64,000 nt of DNA from Permianibacter aggregans. Lineage in GTDB: Bacteria; Pseudomonadota; Gammaproteobacteria; Enterobacterales; Permianibacteraceae. The DNA lies in contig NZ_CP037953.1 in assembly GCF_009756665.1 (NCBI RefSeq), forward strand, positions 2,666,001 to 2,730,000, read 5' to 3'. The position numbers and the translations under genes were made by a program. A model generated the notes under the pieces. That model was not told where the DNA came from, searched no databases, and saw only the letters and a program-made list of their open reading frames with translations. Below are positions 46,168 through 55,644 of the stretch, in pieces. Each line of letters starts with the position of its first letter. Position 1 is the stretch's first letter.

Positions 46168-47183
46168 TGACCAGAGATGCCAACGACGACATGCTGCCGC
46201 CCGATTACGCGCTCCGCCAGCCGGAAGCCCCAGCCAAAGCCCAGGGCAATGTTGCCCGTAGCGTGCTGTTCTGGGTGGCGACCGTGGCTTTACTGGCGTT
46301 GTTCGCACTGGCGCTGTGGCGTCAGCAACAACATAGCCGGCAAGCCGAGCAACGCATTGAAGAACTGAGCGGCCGTATCGAAACCCTGCAGCAGGATTTG
46401 CAGCAACGCAAAAGCGCCGCTCAGGCCGAGCAGCAGGTGTTCGAACAAACGATGCAGCAATATCAGGAAACGCTGGAATCTATTCGGGCCGAAGTCAGTG
46501 GTGGCGCCCAGGCGTTTGCCGAAGCACAGCGCGTGCATGCCGCGAGTTATCTTGTGCATCACGCCAGTCTGCATATTCGTTTGGGCCGCGATATTGATGG
46601 TGCCAAGGCGGCACTCAATTCCGCGCTCAGCGAATTGCAGCTTGCTACCAGCGAACGCGCCAATCGATTACGGGCGGCAATCACCGCCGATCTGCAAACG
46701 CTGGCTCAGGTGCAGATAGTGAGCCCATTGATGCTGGCGCGTGAACTCAATGAATTGCAGGTGCGGGTCAATCAACTTGAGCCACTGCGCTCGACGCTCG
46801 GCAATGGCGACAAGGGCCTGAACCTGATCGAAGCGCAGGACGGTTGGCTCGGTTATCTGAAACAAAGCTGGGATCAATACGCCGGTGACTGGTTTGTCGT
46901 GCGTCGCTACGATGAAGTGGTCAATACGCCACCCGATGCGCTGGAAAATCGCCGGATAAAATTAGCCATTTCCTTGGCCATCAGCGAAGCGCAACTGGCC
47001 TCGGTACATGCCGACCCATTGCTTTACACAGAAGCATTGAAACGCGCTCGCGGTTATCTGCTGGCGTTCTACAGCAATACCGACCAGGGTGAAGCCTTGC
47101 AGCAGGCGATCGATCAACTGCTGAACAAAACCATCGCGCTCAGCGATTTTGAGCTGGCCTCGGCACAGGAGACCAAGTGGTGA
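46167..47183 (+). CDS. hemX: HemX (uroporphyrinogen-III C-methyltransferase-annotated membrane protein)
   Basis: A 338-residue protein with one N-terminal membrane segment (about 31-51), then a Gln/Glu-rich coiled coil (about 55-110) and a helical periplasmic domain. It matches HemX of the hemCDXY operon. Databases often call it a C-methyltransferase, but the SAM-binding fold is not evident. It probably works with HemY in membrane-associated steps of heme synthesis. The start shares its A with the hemD stop TAA. Confidence 0.9.
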   Translation: MTRDANDDMLPPDYALRQPEAPAKAQGNVARSVLFWVATVALLALFALALWRQQQHSRQAEQRIEELSGRIETLQQDLQQRKSAAQAEQQVFEQTMQQYQETLESIRAEVSGGAQAFAEAQRVHAASYLVHHASLHIRLGRDIDGAKAALNSALSELQLATSERANRLRAAITADLQTLAQVQIVSPLMLARELNELQVRVNQLEPLRSTLGNGDKGLNLIEAQDGWLGYLKQSWDQYAGDWFVVRRYDEVVNTPPDALENRRIKLAISLAISEAQLASVHADPLLYTEALKRARGYLLAFYSNTDQGEALQQAIDQLLNKTIALSDFELASAQETKW

Positions 47184-48373
47184 GACTGCGCTGGTGGTTA
47201 TTGATCGCCTTGATCGCCGGCATCGTGCTTGGGCCGATCATTGCCGGCATCGAAGGCTTTGTCTTGATTGGCGCCGGTCATTGGACTGTCGAAATGCGGC
47301 TGTCGCTGGCTGTTGCACTGGTTTGCGTGCTGGTGATGTTCTTGATCGTGCTGGGTTCGTTAATCGGCACCGCTTCATCGCTGCAAAGCCATATTCGCAA
47401 TGTCGTGCGTGGCTTTCGTCAGCGTCAGGGCCGGGCGCAGTTGCAGGAAGGTTTGCGAGCGCTGGCATCGGGCGATTGGGAGCAGGCGGAAAAACTGTCG
47501 CTGCAAGCCGCCGATAAAACCGAATTCAAGGTCGTCTGTTTTCTGGCGGCGGCGATGGCGGCGCAGGAGCGTGGCGATATCGAAAAGCGTGATCGCTATT
47601 TATCGCAGGCGCACCGTGCCGACCCGAACGCCGATCTGGCTGTGGGCCTGACCGAAGCGCGCTTGCACTTGCGCTCGCGTCATTACAAACAAGCACGCGA
47701 TGTGCTTTCACAACTCGACCGCATTGCTCCTCGCCACACACCAGTGATGAAACTGCTGCAACATGTGTTGCGCAAACAGGGCGATTTACTGGCGTTGGAA
47801 CAATTGCTGCCGCGGCTGCGCAAATATGAAGCCTTGCCGGATGCGCAGCTGACCGAACTCGATGCGCAAGTGTTGCAATACAAACTGTCACAAGCTGGCA
47901 GCGATTTGCCCGAAATCCGTCAGCTCTGGCGGCAGACGCCGAAACCAGCACGACGCGATATCAATAGTTTTATCGCTTATGGGCGTGCGCTGATTCGGGC
48001 TCGAGTACCACACGAAGCCGAACGCCTGACACGAAAATTTCTGGAGCAGGTCTGGGACAAGCGCCTGGTAATGTTCTACGGCGAAATCGAAACCTACGAA
48101 ACCCAACGCCAGTTGCAAACCGCGGAACGCTGGACCGAAACCCGGCAGGCCGATGCGCCAATGCTGACGACGCTGGCCAAGCTGTCGATGCGCGCTCAGC
48201 AATGGGTGAAAGCTCAGCAATATTTGAATGAACTGGTGCGCATGCAACCGAGCACGGCCACCTGGATTTTGCTCGCTGACGTTTATGAGCAATTGCAGGA
48301 TCCGGATCAAATGAAGGCCTGCATTTCCGAGGCGCTGAAGCAAGCGCATGCCGACCCGGTGCTGAATGCCTGA
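47180..48373 (+). CDS. hemY: HemY, TPR-containing membrane protein of the hem operon
   Basis: A 397-residue protein with two N-terminal membrane helices (about 5-27 and 42-64) followed by helical TPR repeats (for example RALASGDWEQAEKLSLQAAD and ADVYEQLQDPDQMKACISEAL). Two consecutive GTG codons compete; 47180 has AGGAG at eight bases and overlaps the hemX stop as GTGA. This is the gammaproteobacterial HemY, unrelated to the oxygen-dependent protoporphyrinogen oxidase of the same name. Confidence 0.92.
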   Translation: MRLRWWLLIALIAGIVLGPIIAGIEGFVLIGAGHWTVEMRLSLAVALVCVLVMFLIVLGSLIGTASSLQSHIRNVVRGFRQRQGRAQLQEGLRALASGDWEQAEKLSLQAADKTEFKVVCFLAAAMAAQERGDIEKRDRYLSQAHRADPNADLAVGLTEARLHLRSRHYKQARDVLSQLDRIAPRHTPVMKLLQHVLRKQGDLLALEQLLPRLRKYEALPDAQLTELDAQVLQYKLSQAGSDLPEIRQLWRQTPKPARRDINSFIAYGRALIRARVPHEAERLTRKFLEQVWDKRLVMFYGEIETYETQRQLQTAERWTETRQADAPMLTTLAKLSMRAQQWVKAQQYLNELVRMQPSTATWILLADVYEQLQDPDQMKACISEALKQAHADPVLNA

Positions 48374-49073
48374 ACTCCCCTCCGCCGATGAGTCGGTGCT
48401 GCTGGTCGATGCCTGGAACCGGCCGATAGGCGATTGCAGTCGCCGGATCATGCGAAGACATATGTTGCGCCACCGGGCGACCTATGTGCTGGTTATCGAT
48501 TCGCAACAACGCTTGTGTGTGCAAAAACGCAGTGGACAAAAAGATTACTGTCCCGGTTGGTGGGACTTGGCCGCCGGCGGTGTCGTCAATGTCGGTGAAT
48601 CGTATCGCCTGAGCGCCGAGCGCGAATTACAGGAAGAATTGGGCATCAGCGCGCCAATACAATTCCTGCGCGAGTTTTTTACGTTTGGTGAAGACGGCGG
48701 TCGCGCATTCGGTCAGGTATTTGTTTGTCCTTGGCAGGGCGATATTCATCGGCAAGCTGAAGAAATTGATGCCGTTGAATGGTGGACCGCCGCTGATGTT
48801 TCCCGGCAGCGCGCCAGCATAACGCCAGACAGTTGGCTCGCCTGGCAAATTTACCGGCAACAGCCTCCAAGTGTTTCAGTCTCGGTCGGACAGCGCTTGC
48901 AGTGTCAGCAACAACTTTGGCAGATACAGGCGATGTTCACCGATTTGCAGGGGGAATCGATGGCGGTGCTCAGCGACAGCAAAGGCCGTTGCGAAACGAT
49001 CGCGGTAACCACATTGCAAGCCATCTGTCGCGATGGCGATACGCTGATGCCGATGTTTGCAACGGTGACATGA
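48366..49073 (+). CDS. NUDIX hydrolase (YfcD/Idi-like) with extra C-terminal part
   Basis: A 235-residue protein. Residues 30-165 form a NUDIX domain with a perfect box (G72-x5-E78-x7-R86-E87-LQ-E90-E91-L-G93). RHRATYVLVIDSQQRLCVQKRS and KDYCPGWWDLAAGG match the YfcD/isopentenyl-diphosphate-isomerase-like branch. The last ~60 residues are an unassigned extension. Its start overlaps the hemY stop by 8 bp, and its stop overlaps the next gene. Confidence 0.87.
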   Translation: MPELPSADESVLLVDAWNRPIGDCSRRIMRRHMLRHRATYVLVIDSQQRLCVQKRSGQKDYCPGWWDLAAGGVVNVGESYRLSAERELQEELGISAPIQFLREFFTFGEDGGRAFGQVFVCPWQGDIHRQAEEIDAVEWWTAADVSRQRASITPDSWLAWQIYRQQPPSVSVSVGQRLQCQQQLWQIQAMFTDLQGESMAVLSDSKGRCETIAVTTLQAICRDGDTLMPMFATVT

Positions 49074-49480
49074 TGGCCAACAAAACCTTTGAAGGTGGGT
49101 GTCATTGTGGTGTTGTGCGCTTTCGAGTCGAAACTGATTTGCCGGCCACGGTGCAGGCTTGCAATTGTTCGATATGCGCGAAAGCCGGCTACCTGCATTT
49201 GATTGTTCCCACGGCACATTTTCAGCTGTTGCAAGGTCAGCAAGATCTCAGCTGCTATACCTTTAATACCGGTGTCGCCCAGCACTTGTTTTGCCGCCAC
49301 TGTGGCATCAAATCATTCTATGTGCCGCGTTCAAATCCGGATGGTTTCAGCGTCAACATTCGCTGTCTCGATAATGTGACACCGGATAATTTCATTATCG
49401 AAGCATTCGATGGCCAAAACTGGGAACAACATGCGGCAGGCCTGACGCACTTGAGTCAGCCAATTCAGAGACAGGAGTAA
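49070..49480 (+). CDS. GFA-family zinc protein (formaldehyde-activating-enzyme-like)
   Basis: A 136-residue protein of the CENP-V/GFA family. The zinc-binding cysteines are GGCHCG (Cys11, Cys13), CNCSICAK and FCRHCGIKSFY. No formaldehyde dehydrogenase is adjacent and most members have no proven activity, so the enzymatic name should be taken loosely. ATG 49070 overlaps the NUDIX stop (ATGA); an ATG at 49073 is also possible. Confidence 0.88.
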   Translation: MMANKTFEGGCHCGVVRFRVETDLPATVQACNCSICAKAGYLHLIVPTAHFQLLQGQQDLSCYTFNTGVAQHLFCRHCGIKSFYVPRSNPDGFSVNIRCLDNVTPDNFIIEAFDGQNWEQHAAGLTHLSQPIQRQE

Positions 49481-49484
49481 TCGG

Positions 49485-49850
49485 GTGAGACGTTTGGTGT
49501 TGTTATGGTTTATCAGCGCGTTTGCGTTGATGGTCGTGACCCAAATTGTTCCAGGCTTTCATATTGATGACGGTTGGTCAGCGTTGAAAGCGGCATTCAT
49601 CATTGCGTTGGTCAACGGTACCATCGGCTTGTTTGTCGCGATTGCAACGCTGCCGCTGTCGATCCTGACCTTGGGTCTTTTTCTGATCATCGTTAATGCG
49701 CTGATGCTGCAATTGTCGGCCTGGATTGTTGAAGGTTTTGCCATCGACGGTTTCTGGTGGGCCGTTGCCGGTTCGATTGTGCTCAGTGCCACCAATATGT
49801 TGCTGCGTTGGCTGCTGGTGCCGAAAACTCGCCGCCCGCCGGAAACCTGA
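49485..49850 (+). CDS. phage-holin-4-like (PF04020-type) membrane protein
   Basis: A 121-residue protein with four hydrophobic helices. FHIDDGWSALKAAFIIALVNG and LTLGLFLIIVNALMLQL are typical of the YvlD/holin_4_2 family, small bacterial membrane proteins that are not necessarily phage-derived. It starts GTG 49485 with AGGAG upstream, right after the GFA gene. There are no phage genes nearby. Confidence 0.85.
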   Translation: MRRLVLLWFISAFALMVVTQIVPGFHIDDGWSALKAAFIIALVNGTIGLFVAIATLPLSILTLGLFLIIVNALMLQLSAWIVEGFAIDGFWWAVAGSIVLSATNMLLRWLLVPKTRRPPET

Positions 49851-49858
49851 GCGCCACC

Positions 49859-52042
49859 GTGACCGATTCACTGTATCGCATTGCTGTGCCGGTGCCGTTG
49901 CGCCGGCTTTTTGATTACCGGGCACCGGGCTTGAACCTGGCGCGCGGTGCCCGGGTGCGGGTGCCGTTCGGGCGGCGCGAGCTGGTTGGCGTTGTCTGGG
50001 AAAAAGTCGCGCAAACGGAAATGGCCGAAGCCAAGTTGCAGACGATTAGCGAAGTCATCGATTTCGAGCCGCTGATCAGTCCCGGCATCAGCAAACTGGC
50101 CGAATTCGCCAGCGGCTATTACCACCATCCACTCGGCGAAGTCATGGCGGTAACGTTGCCCACTTTGCTGCGCGAAGGCAAAACACCACGTGGTCAAACA
50201 CTGCCGGCCTGGCAGCTGACCGATGCGGGAAAAGCGTTGCCGCTGGATGAACTAAACCGGGCGCCTCGTCAGCGGGCTTTGCTGCAGGTGTTGCAGTCGA
50301 TGCCAGAAGGCGTGCTTCAGGCCGAATTGTTGGAGCAGGGGTTCAGCGCCGCGCTGCTGCGCCAGTTCGCCAAGAACGGTTGGGCCGAGAAAATAAATTT
50401 GGCGCCGGAAAACGAGCCAGTACCTTACCGTTCGGTGGCTTCACCGGTGACCTTGAACGAGGCGCAACAACAGGCCGTCGACACCGTGGCGGCGGTCGAA
50501 GGTTTTCAGTGCTTTCTGCTGGCCGGGGTCACGGGCTCCGGCAAGACCGAGGTGTACCTGCGACTGATAGATCAGATCCGGCAAAAAGGTCAGCAAGCAC
50601 TGGTATTGGTGCCGGAAATCGGCCTGACGCCGCAGACCGAGGCACGCTTTCGCGCCCGCTTTGGCGAGCAAGTGGCGGTCATTCATTCGGCGCTGACCGA
50701 GCGCCAGCGCTGGCAGGCCTGGGACCGAGCCCGCAGCGGCGATGCTGGTGTGGTCATTGGTACCCGTTCGGCGCTGTGGGTCAGCTTGCCCAATCCGGGC
50801 CTGATCATCATCGACGAAGAGCACGATCTGTCGTTCAAGCAGCAGGAAGGCTTTCGCTATCACGCTCGGGATCTGGCCGTATTGCGCGGCCAGATAGAAC
50901 AGGTGCCGGTGCTGCTCGGCTCGGCGACGCCGTCATTGGAAACGCTGCGCAACGTCAAACAAGGCCGCTATCAGCGCTTGGCGCTGCCAAACCGGGCCAA
51001 CGAAGCCCAGATGCCCGTATTGCGCTGCCTCGATATCCGCAACGCCCAGCTCGATGAGGGCTTGTCTGGGGCGCTGCTGGCGAAAATCCGCGAGCACCTA
51101 GGCAACGACGGCCAAGTGCTGCTGTTCCTGAACCGACGCGGTTTTGCGCCGACGCTGATGTGTCATGCCTGCGGCTGGCTGGCCGAGTGCCAGCGCTGCG
51201 AAGCCCATTACACCGTGCACCGCCAGTTTCGCCGACTGCGCTGCCACCATTGCGGTTCCGAACGACCGATGCCACAGAAATGCCCGCACTGCGGGAGCGA
51301 CAAACTACTGTCACTGGGGCAGGGCACCGAGCGCATCGAAGAAGCCTTGGCCCGGCATTTTCCAAACGAGAAAATCGCCCGCATCGATCGCGATACCACC
51401 CGCGGCCGCGACGCCATGCAGCGCTGGAGCGACGCGATACGCCGTGGCGACTACCGGATTCTGGTCGGCACCCAGATGCTGGCCAAAGGTCATGATTTTC
51501 CAAACGTGACGCTGGCGGCGTTGGTCGATGTCGATGGCGCTTTCTTTGCCACCGATTTTCGCGCCCCGGAACGAATGGCGCAGCTGATCACCCAGGTCGC
51601 CGGCCGGGCCGGGCGTGGCGACAAGCCCGGCGAAGTCATTCTGCAAACCCGCCAGCCTGAGCATCCGCTGCTGCAAACGCTGCTGCGTGATGGTTACGAT
51701 GCCTTCGCCGAAGGGGCGCTCAATGAGCGCGAGCAACACGGCTTGCCGCCGTTTCAACCGATTGCCTTGATGCGCGCTGAAGCCGGAAAAGTTGAGCAGG
51801 CTTTTGCGCTGCTAAGCAAAGCAGCGCAAGCATTGAATGCCAGCGGCATCACCGCATTAGGCCCGGTACCAGCACCAGCGGCTAAAAGGCAAGGAAGGTT
51901 TCGGGCCCAGCTGATGCTGGAAGCGGCCAATCGCGGTCAGTTGCAACAGGTATTGGGGGCGTTGCTGCCCGAACTGGAAAACTGGCCGGAGGCAAGAAGG
52001 GCGCGCTGGTCCGTAGATATTGACCCGCAGGAAATGGTCTAA
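49859..52042 (+). CDS. priA: primosomal protein N', replication restart helicase
   Basis: A 727-residue 3'-5' DNA helicase that reloads the replisome at stalled forks. Seen: an N-terminal DNA-binding domain starting YRIAVPVPLRRLFDY, Walker A GVTGSGKTEVY, Walker B DEEH, and a zinc-binding domain with CHACGWLAECQRCEAHY and CHHCGSERPMPQKCPHCGS. Helicase motifs V and VI (GTQMLAKGHDF, QVAGRAGRG) are intact. The frame is open from 49757 inside the previous gene; GTG 49859 yields the normal N-terminus and length. Confidence 0.95.
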   Translation: MTDSLYRIAVPVPLRRLFDYRAPGLNLARGARVRVPFGRRELVGVVWEKVAQTEMAEAKLQTISEVIDFEPLISPGISKLAEFASGYYHHPLGEVMAVTLPTLLREGKTPRGQTLPAWQLTDAGKALPLDELNRAPRQRALLQVLQSMPEGVLQAELLEQGFSAALLRQFAKNGWAEKINLAPENEPVPYRSVASPVTLNEAQQQAVDTVAAVEGFQCFLLAGVTGSGKTEVYLRLIDQIRQKGQQALVLVPEIGLTPQTEARFRARFGEQVAVIHSALTERQRWQAWDRARSGDAGVVIGTRSALWVSLPNPGLIIIDEEHDLSFKQQEGFRYHARDLAVLRGQIEQVPVLLGSATPSLETLRNVKQGRYQRLALPNRANEAQMPVLRCLDIRNAQLDEGLSGALLAKIREHLGNDGQVLLFLNRRGFAPTLMCHACGWLAECQRCEAHYTVHRQFRRLRCHHCGSERPMPQKCPHCGSDKLLSLGQGTERIEEALARHFPNEKIARIDRDTTRGRDAMQRWSDAIRRGDYRILVGTQMLAKGHDFPNVTLAALVDVDGAFFATDFRAPERMAQLITQVAGRAGRGDKPGEVILQTRQPEHPLLQTLLRDGYDAFAEGALNEREQHGLPPFQPIALMRAEAGKVEQAFALLSKAAQALNASGITALGPVPAPAAKRQGRFRAQLMLEAANRGQLQQVLGALLPELENWPEARRARWSVDIDPQEMV

Positions 52043-52154
52043 TACGCGCCTTGCCGGTCGCACCGGCTCCTCTTGCGCCGAATGCCACGTTCGACGCCCA
52101 TTCACATGAATTCCGACTGAAATAGACGACTGAACAGCAGGTTGCCGACACGCA

Positions 52155-53915
52155 ATGAAAGAAACAATTGAATCCCTGGTTAACGACGCTCTGCAAAATC
52201 TGGCCAGCAAAGGCGAATTGGCGCTGCCCGAATCCTACAAATTCAGCGTCGAACACACCCGCGACAAAGCCCATGGCGATCTGGCCTGCAATGCGGCGAT
52301 GGTGCTGTGCAAAGCCGTTGGCATGAAACCGCGCGATCTGGCCGTGAAAATCGTTGCGGCATTGCCGGCCAACGACAGCGTCACCAAAGTTGACATCGCC
52401 GGTCCCGGATTCCTGAATTTCTTCTTGGCTGAAGGCCAGCAGTTCGATGTCGTCGGCAAGATCCTCAACGGTTTTGAAACTTTCGCCCGCCCGAATATCG
52501 GCAACGGCGAAAACGTGCTGATCGAATTCGTCTCGGCTAACCCGACCGGGCCGATGCACGTTGGTCATGGTCGTGGTGCTGCTTATGGTTCGGCGCTGGC
52601 CAATGTCATGCGCGCAGCGGGATTCCGGATCAGCACCGAGTACTACATCAACGACGCCGGCCGTCAGGCCGATGTGCTCGCCGTCAGTTTGTTCCTGCGT
52701 TACCTGGAAGTGCTTGGCGAGACGGTACGCATTCCTTCGCGCGCTTATCCGGGCGAATACGTCAAACGATGCGCGGAAAATTTGCAAGCGGCGCACGGCG
52801 AAGCCTTCAAGCGCTCTTACGTCGAGTTGATGCAAGGCGTCGCACCGGACAGCGATGAAGAAGGCGACGAAGCGAAGAAAATCAAAGAAAAGCATCTGGA
52901 CAGTTTGATCGAACGGATCAAGTCGGTGCTTGGTGATGATTATCAAATCGTTCAAGACTTCGGTTTGAATGAGCAGTTGACCGACATTCGCGCCACGCTC
53001 GATGGTTTTGAAGTGCATTTCGACAACTGGTTTTCCGAGCGCAGCCTGACTCGCAGCGGCGCCGTAACGACGATGATCGAGAAGCTGAAAGCCAAAGATC
53101 GCGTCTACGAAAAAGACGGTGCGCTGTGGCTGAAAACCGAAGACATGGGCGACGAAAAAGATCGGGTGTTGATCAAGGAAGATGGTTCTTACACCTATCT
53201 CTCGCCGGATATCGCTTACCACCTCGACAAGCTCAATCGTGGTTACGACACGCTGATCGATGTTTGGGGTGCCGATCACCACGGTTACATCGCCCGGATG
53301 CGCGCTGCCATTGAAGCGCTGTCTGGCAAGGGCGAGCAATTCCATGTGTCATTGATTCAGTTCGTGACGCTGTCATCGGGCCGCATGGGCAAGCGCTCCG
53401 GCAATTTCGTGACGCTGAAAGATTTGATTCAGGAAGCCGGCGCCGACGCCACGCGCTTTTTCTACCTGACTCGCTCGCATGACCAGCATCTGGAATTTGA
53501 TATCGAGTTAGCGCGCTCACAAAGCAATGACAACCCGGTGTTCTATATCCAGTACGCTCACGCCCGCATCTGCTCGGTGTTCCGTCAAGCCGTCGAAAAA
53601 GGCTATGACTACGATGAAGCGCAAGGACTTGCCTCGCTGGAAACGCTGACCACCGACCATGAACTGGGTTTGGCGGTACGCTTGGCGAAATACCCGGAAA
53701 TGGTCGCCGCCTCGGCGCGCAACCGCGCACCGCATCAGCTGACCCATTTCCTGCGCGATGTCGCGACCGATTTCCACAGTTGGTACAACGCCGAAGCGTT
53801 TCTGGTTGCGGATGAGCGTTTGCGGAATGCGCGCCTGGTCTTGTGCGCGGCAACTCGAAAAGTGATCGCTGATTGCTTAGGCTTGCTGGGTGTCAGCGCG
53901 CCGGAGCAAATGTAA
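52155..53915 (+). CDS. argS: arginyl-tRNA synthetase
   Basis: A 586-residue class I aminoacyl-tRNA synthetase. Seen: the ArgS N-terminal tRNA-D-loop-binding domain, the HIGH-type motif as NPTGPMHVGHGRGAAYG, and the KMSKS region reduced to GRMGKRSGN, as is common in ArgS. The C-terminal helical anticodon-binding domain ends at CLGLLGVSAPEQM. Its TAA overlaps the start of the SPOR-domain gene (TAATG). Confidence 0.96.
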   Translation: MKETIESLVNDALQNLASKGELALPESYKFSVEHTRDKAHGDLACNAAMVLCKAVGMKPRDLAVKIVAALPANDSVTKVDIAGPGFLNFFLAEGQQFDVVGKILNGFETFARPNIGNGENVLIEFVSANPTGPMHVGHGRGAAYGSALANVMRAAGFRISTEYYINDAGRQADVLAVSLFLRYLEVLGETVRIPSRAYPGEYVKRCAENLQAAHGEAFKRSYVELMQGVAPDSDEEGDEAKKIKEKHLDSLIERIKSVLGDDYQIVQDFGLNEQLTDIRATLDGFEVHFDNWFSERSLTRSGAVTTMIEKLKAKDRVYEKDGALWLKTEDMGDEKDRVLIKEDGSYTYLSPDIAYHLDKLNRGYDTLIDVWGADHHGYIARMRAAIEALSGKGEQFHVSLIQFVTLSSGRMGKRSGNFVTLKDLIQEAGADATRFFYLTRSHDQHLEFDIELARSQSNDNPVFYIQYAHARICSVFRQAVEKGYDYDEAQGLASLETLTTDHELGLAVRLAKYPEMVAASARNRAPHQLTHFLRDVATDFHSWYNAEAFLVADERLRNARLVLCAATRKVIADCLGLLGVSAPEQM

Positions 53916-54523
53916 TGGCGCAGCGCGATTATGCCCGCGGCGGTGGCAACACTCGCAGCGCCGGCAAAAAGAAAACAGGTGGCAATGGCATGAAATCCGG
54001 TGTGGTGATTTTTGTCGTCGGCGTCATCGCCGGTTCGGTGCTTGGCTGGTGGGTGCGCGGCACCGTCGTCGGCAACGCCAAAGAACTCGTTGAACACGCC
54101 AAAGCCGTCAACGAAGAAGACAAAGCGAAACAGTCGAACCAGCAAAGCAAAGCCGCCATCAACGAAAAATACAAACCTTTGGATGTTGATCCACAAACCA
54201 AAGCCGATTGGAGCTTTGAAGAGCTGCTGGAAGAGAAAACCGTAACGGTACCGAAAGGAGAAACCGTCAAGGACCGCGCTACCTCTGAAGAAAATCGCAG
54301 CTACGTACTGGCCTGCGCCTCATTCACGGAAAAAAACCGCGCCGAAACGATGAAAGCGCAAATCGCGCTGAGTGGTTTGCAAGCGAACATCAATCCGGTG
54401 CAAAGCAAATCTGGGCAGACCTTTTATCGCGTACAGCTTGGACCCTATAGTTCCAAGCGCGATGCCGAGCGTGACAAGCATAAGCTGCAAGCCGGCGGCA
54501 TGAACGATTGCAAGATTTGGTAG
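53915..54523 (+). CDS. SPOR-domain cell-division protein, FtsN-like
   Basis: A 202-residue bitopic protein with a short basic cytoplasmic N-terminus, one membrane segment (about 27-48: KSGVVIFVVGVIAGSVLGWW), a Lys/Gln-rich linker and a C-terminal SPOR domain (about 125-202: YVLACASFTEKNRAETMKAQ and FYRVQLGPYSSKRDAERDKH) that binds denuded septal peptidoglycan. An FtsN-type gene between argS and hslV is the conserved gammaproteobacterial arrangement. The essential E-domain of FtsN cannot be confirmed by eye. Confidence 0.87.
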   Translation: MAQRDYARGGGNTRSAGKKKTGGNGMKSGVVIFVVGVIAGSVLGWWVRGTVVGNAKELVEHAKAVNEEDKAKQSNQQSKAAINEKYKPLDVDPQTKADWSFEELLEEKTVTVPKGETVKDRATSEENRSYVLACASFTEKNRAETMKAQIALSGLQANINPVQSKSGQTFYRVQLGPYSSKRDAERDKHKLQAGGMNDCKIW

Positions 54524-54639
54524 TGGTTGTTTCTGATAGCGTTTCACGATTAGTTGTTCGATTCAGGTTCACACCGTGGTTTGAAGTGTCGAAGTCGAAA
54601 AACTAGAAAAGAAAAAACGGGGGCCCCGTCTGCGCCAGC

Positions 54640-54880
54640 CGGCAACAAGTGTTTGTAGGCCGGGTACGCCAGCAGGGATAGCTGGCGTAGCACTGATAAG
54701 GCATGGATGCCGCGTCAGTGCGGCCCGAGCCGGAGAACGCTTGTTGACGGAGCGGCCAAGTCGAAGCTGCAAAACCTGTCTGGCGCATCGGGGCGCGCTT
54801 CTCTTTGGATACTTTCTCTTGCGCGAACAAGAGAAAGTATCTCGCCTGCCGGGGCGAGACCCGGCAGGCCCTAAAGTCGA
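54640..54880. repeat. non-coding array of nested hairpins (dispersed-repeat-like)
   Basis: Four perfect inverted repeats in a row: TACGCCAGC / GCTGGCGTA (54665-54689); GCACTGA / TCAGTGC (54690-54721) enclosing GGCAT-gg-ATGCC; ATACTTTCTCTTG / CAAGAGAAAGTAT (54809-54840); and GCCTGCCGGG / CCCGGCAGGC (54844-54869). The tract has no credible gene and lies between the SPOR gene and the hslVU promoter. The phrases match, from memory, multicopy intergenic repeats of other proteobacteria. Confidence 0.7.
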
Positions 54881-54979
54881 ATGATCACGCTTCAGTGAGA
54901 TTACGGCGCAAGAAAAAGTTTTTCGTTCTGATTTCTTCAGTGCCCAAAATCAGGCTATGAAATTCGCCTAAACGGCCAA

Positions 54980-55009
54980 CTTGAAATTATCGGTAAGTGC
55001 ACCCACATA
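54980..55009 (+). promoter_or_regulatory. candidate sigma-32 (heat-shock) promoter of hslVU
   Basis: CTTGAAA at 54980-54986 is the exact sigma-32 -35 consensus. After 15 bp CCCACATA (55002-55009) resembles the -10 CCCCATNT with one disturbance. It lies about 60 bp upstream of the hslV start, and hslVU is a heat-shock operon in related bacteria. Confidence 0.45.
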
Positions 55010-55071
55010 GAATCTCACATCTGATTCACCCAAAGTCTCGGCATCAGGTACCCAAGTTCAGGAGCGCTCGA

Positions 55072-55617
55072 ATGGAACAAATGCATGGAACGACCATTGT
55101 GTCGGTTCGCCGTAATGGTGTGGTCGTGGTCGGTGGCGATGGCCAGGTGACGCTGGGTAATACGGTCATGAAGGGCAATGCCCGTAAGGTGCGCAAGCTC
55201 TACAACGGTAAAGTGTTGGCCGGGTTTGCTGGTGGTACCGCTGATGCCTTTACGTTGTTCGAGCGTTTTGAAGCGAAGCTGGAGCAATTCGGTGGTCGCT
55301 TGCAGCGTGCCGCCGTGGAACTGGCCAAAGACTGGCGCACGGAACGTTCGCTGCGCCGTCTGGAAGCGCTGTTAATTGTCGCCGACAAGGAATGTAGCTT
55401 GATCATTACTGGCAATGGCGACGTGCTGGAGCCAGAGGATTGTTTGCTGGCCGTCGGTTCCGGTGGCCCGTTCGCCCAATCAGCCGCCCGTGCGCTGCTC
55501 GATCACACTGATATGGGCGCCAAGGAAATTGTTGAGGCCGCGCTCAATATCGCTGGCGATATCTGTATTTACACCAATCACAACCGCACCATTGAGTCAC
55601 TCAGCACTGAAAGCTGA
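55072..55617 (+). CDS. hslV: ATP-dependent protease subunit HslV
   Basis: A 181-residue proteasome-like peptidase subunit. After a short propeptide (MEQMHG) the mature nucleophile Thr begins [10 protein letters not shown], with Asp17 (GGDG) and Lys33 (ARKV) in mature numbering. The [21 protein letters not shown] core and [15 protein letters not shown] end are typical. ATG 55072 follows AGGAG. The open frame extends to 54997 without similarity. It forms the HslVU complex with the next gene. Confidence 0.96.
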   Translation: MEQMHGTTIVSVRRNGVVVVGGDGQVTLGNTVMKGNARKVRKLYNGKVLAGFAGGTADAFTLFERFEAKLEQFGGRLQRAAVELAKDWRTERSLRRLEALLIVADKECSLIITGNGDVLEPEDCLLAVGSGGPFAQSAARALLDHTDMGAKEIVEAALNIAGDICIYTNHNRTIESLSTES

Positions 55618-55644
55618 GTTTGAACAACGCTAAAGGATTCCACT

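Noticed and set aside
49485-49850. Prophage remnant because of the holin-like protein
   Set aside because: The family is widespread as a chromosomal membrane protein and no phage structural or integrase gene is nearby.
54524-54640. Small gene after the SPOR gene
   Set aside because: Frames here are short, lack ribosome sites and run into the hairpin array; no coding evidence.
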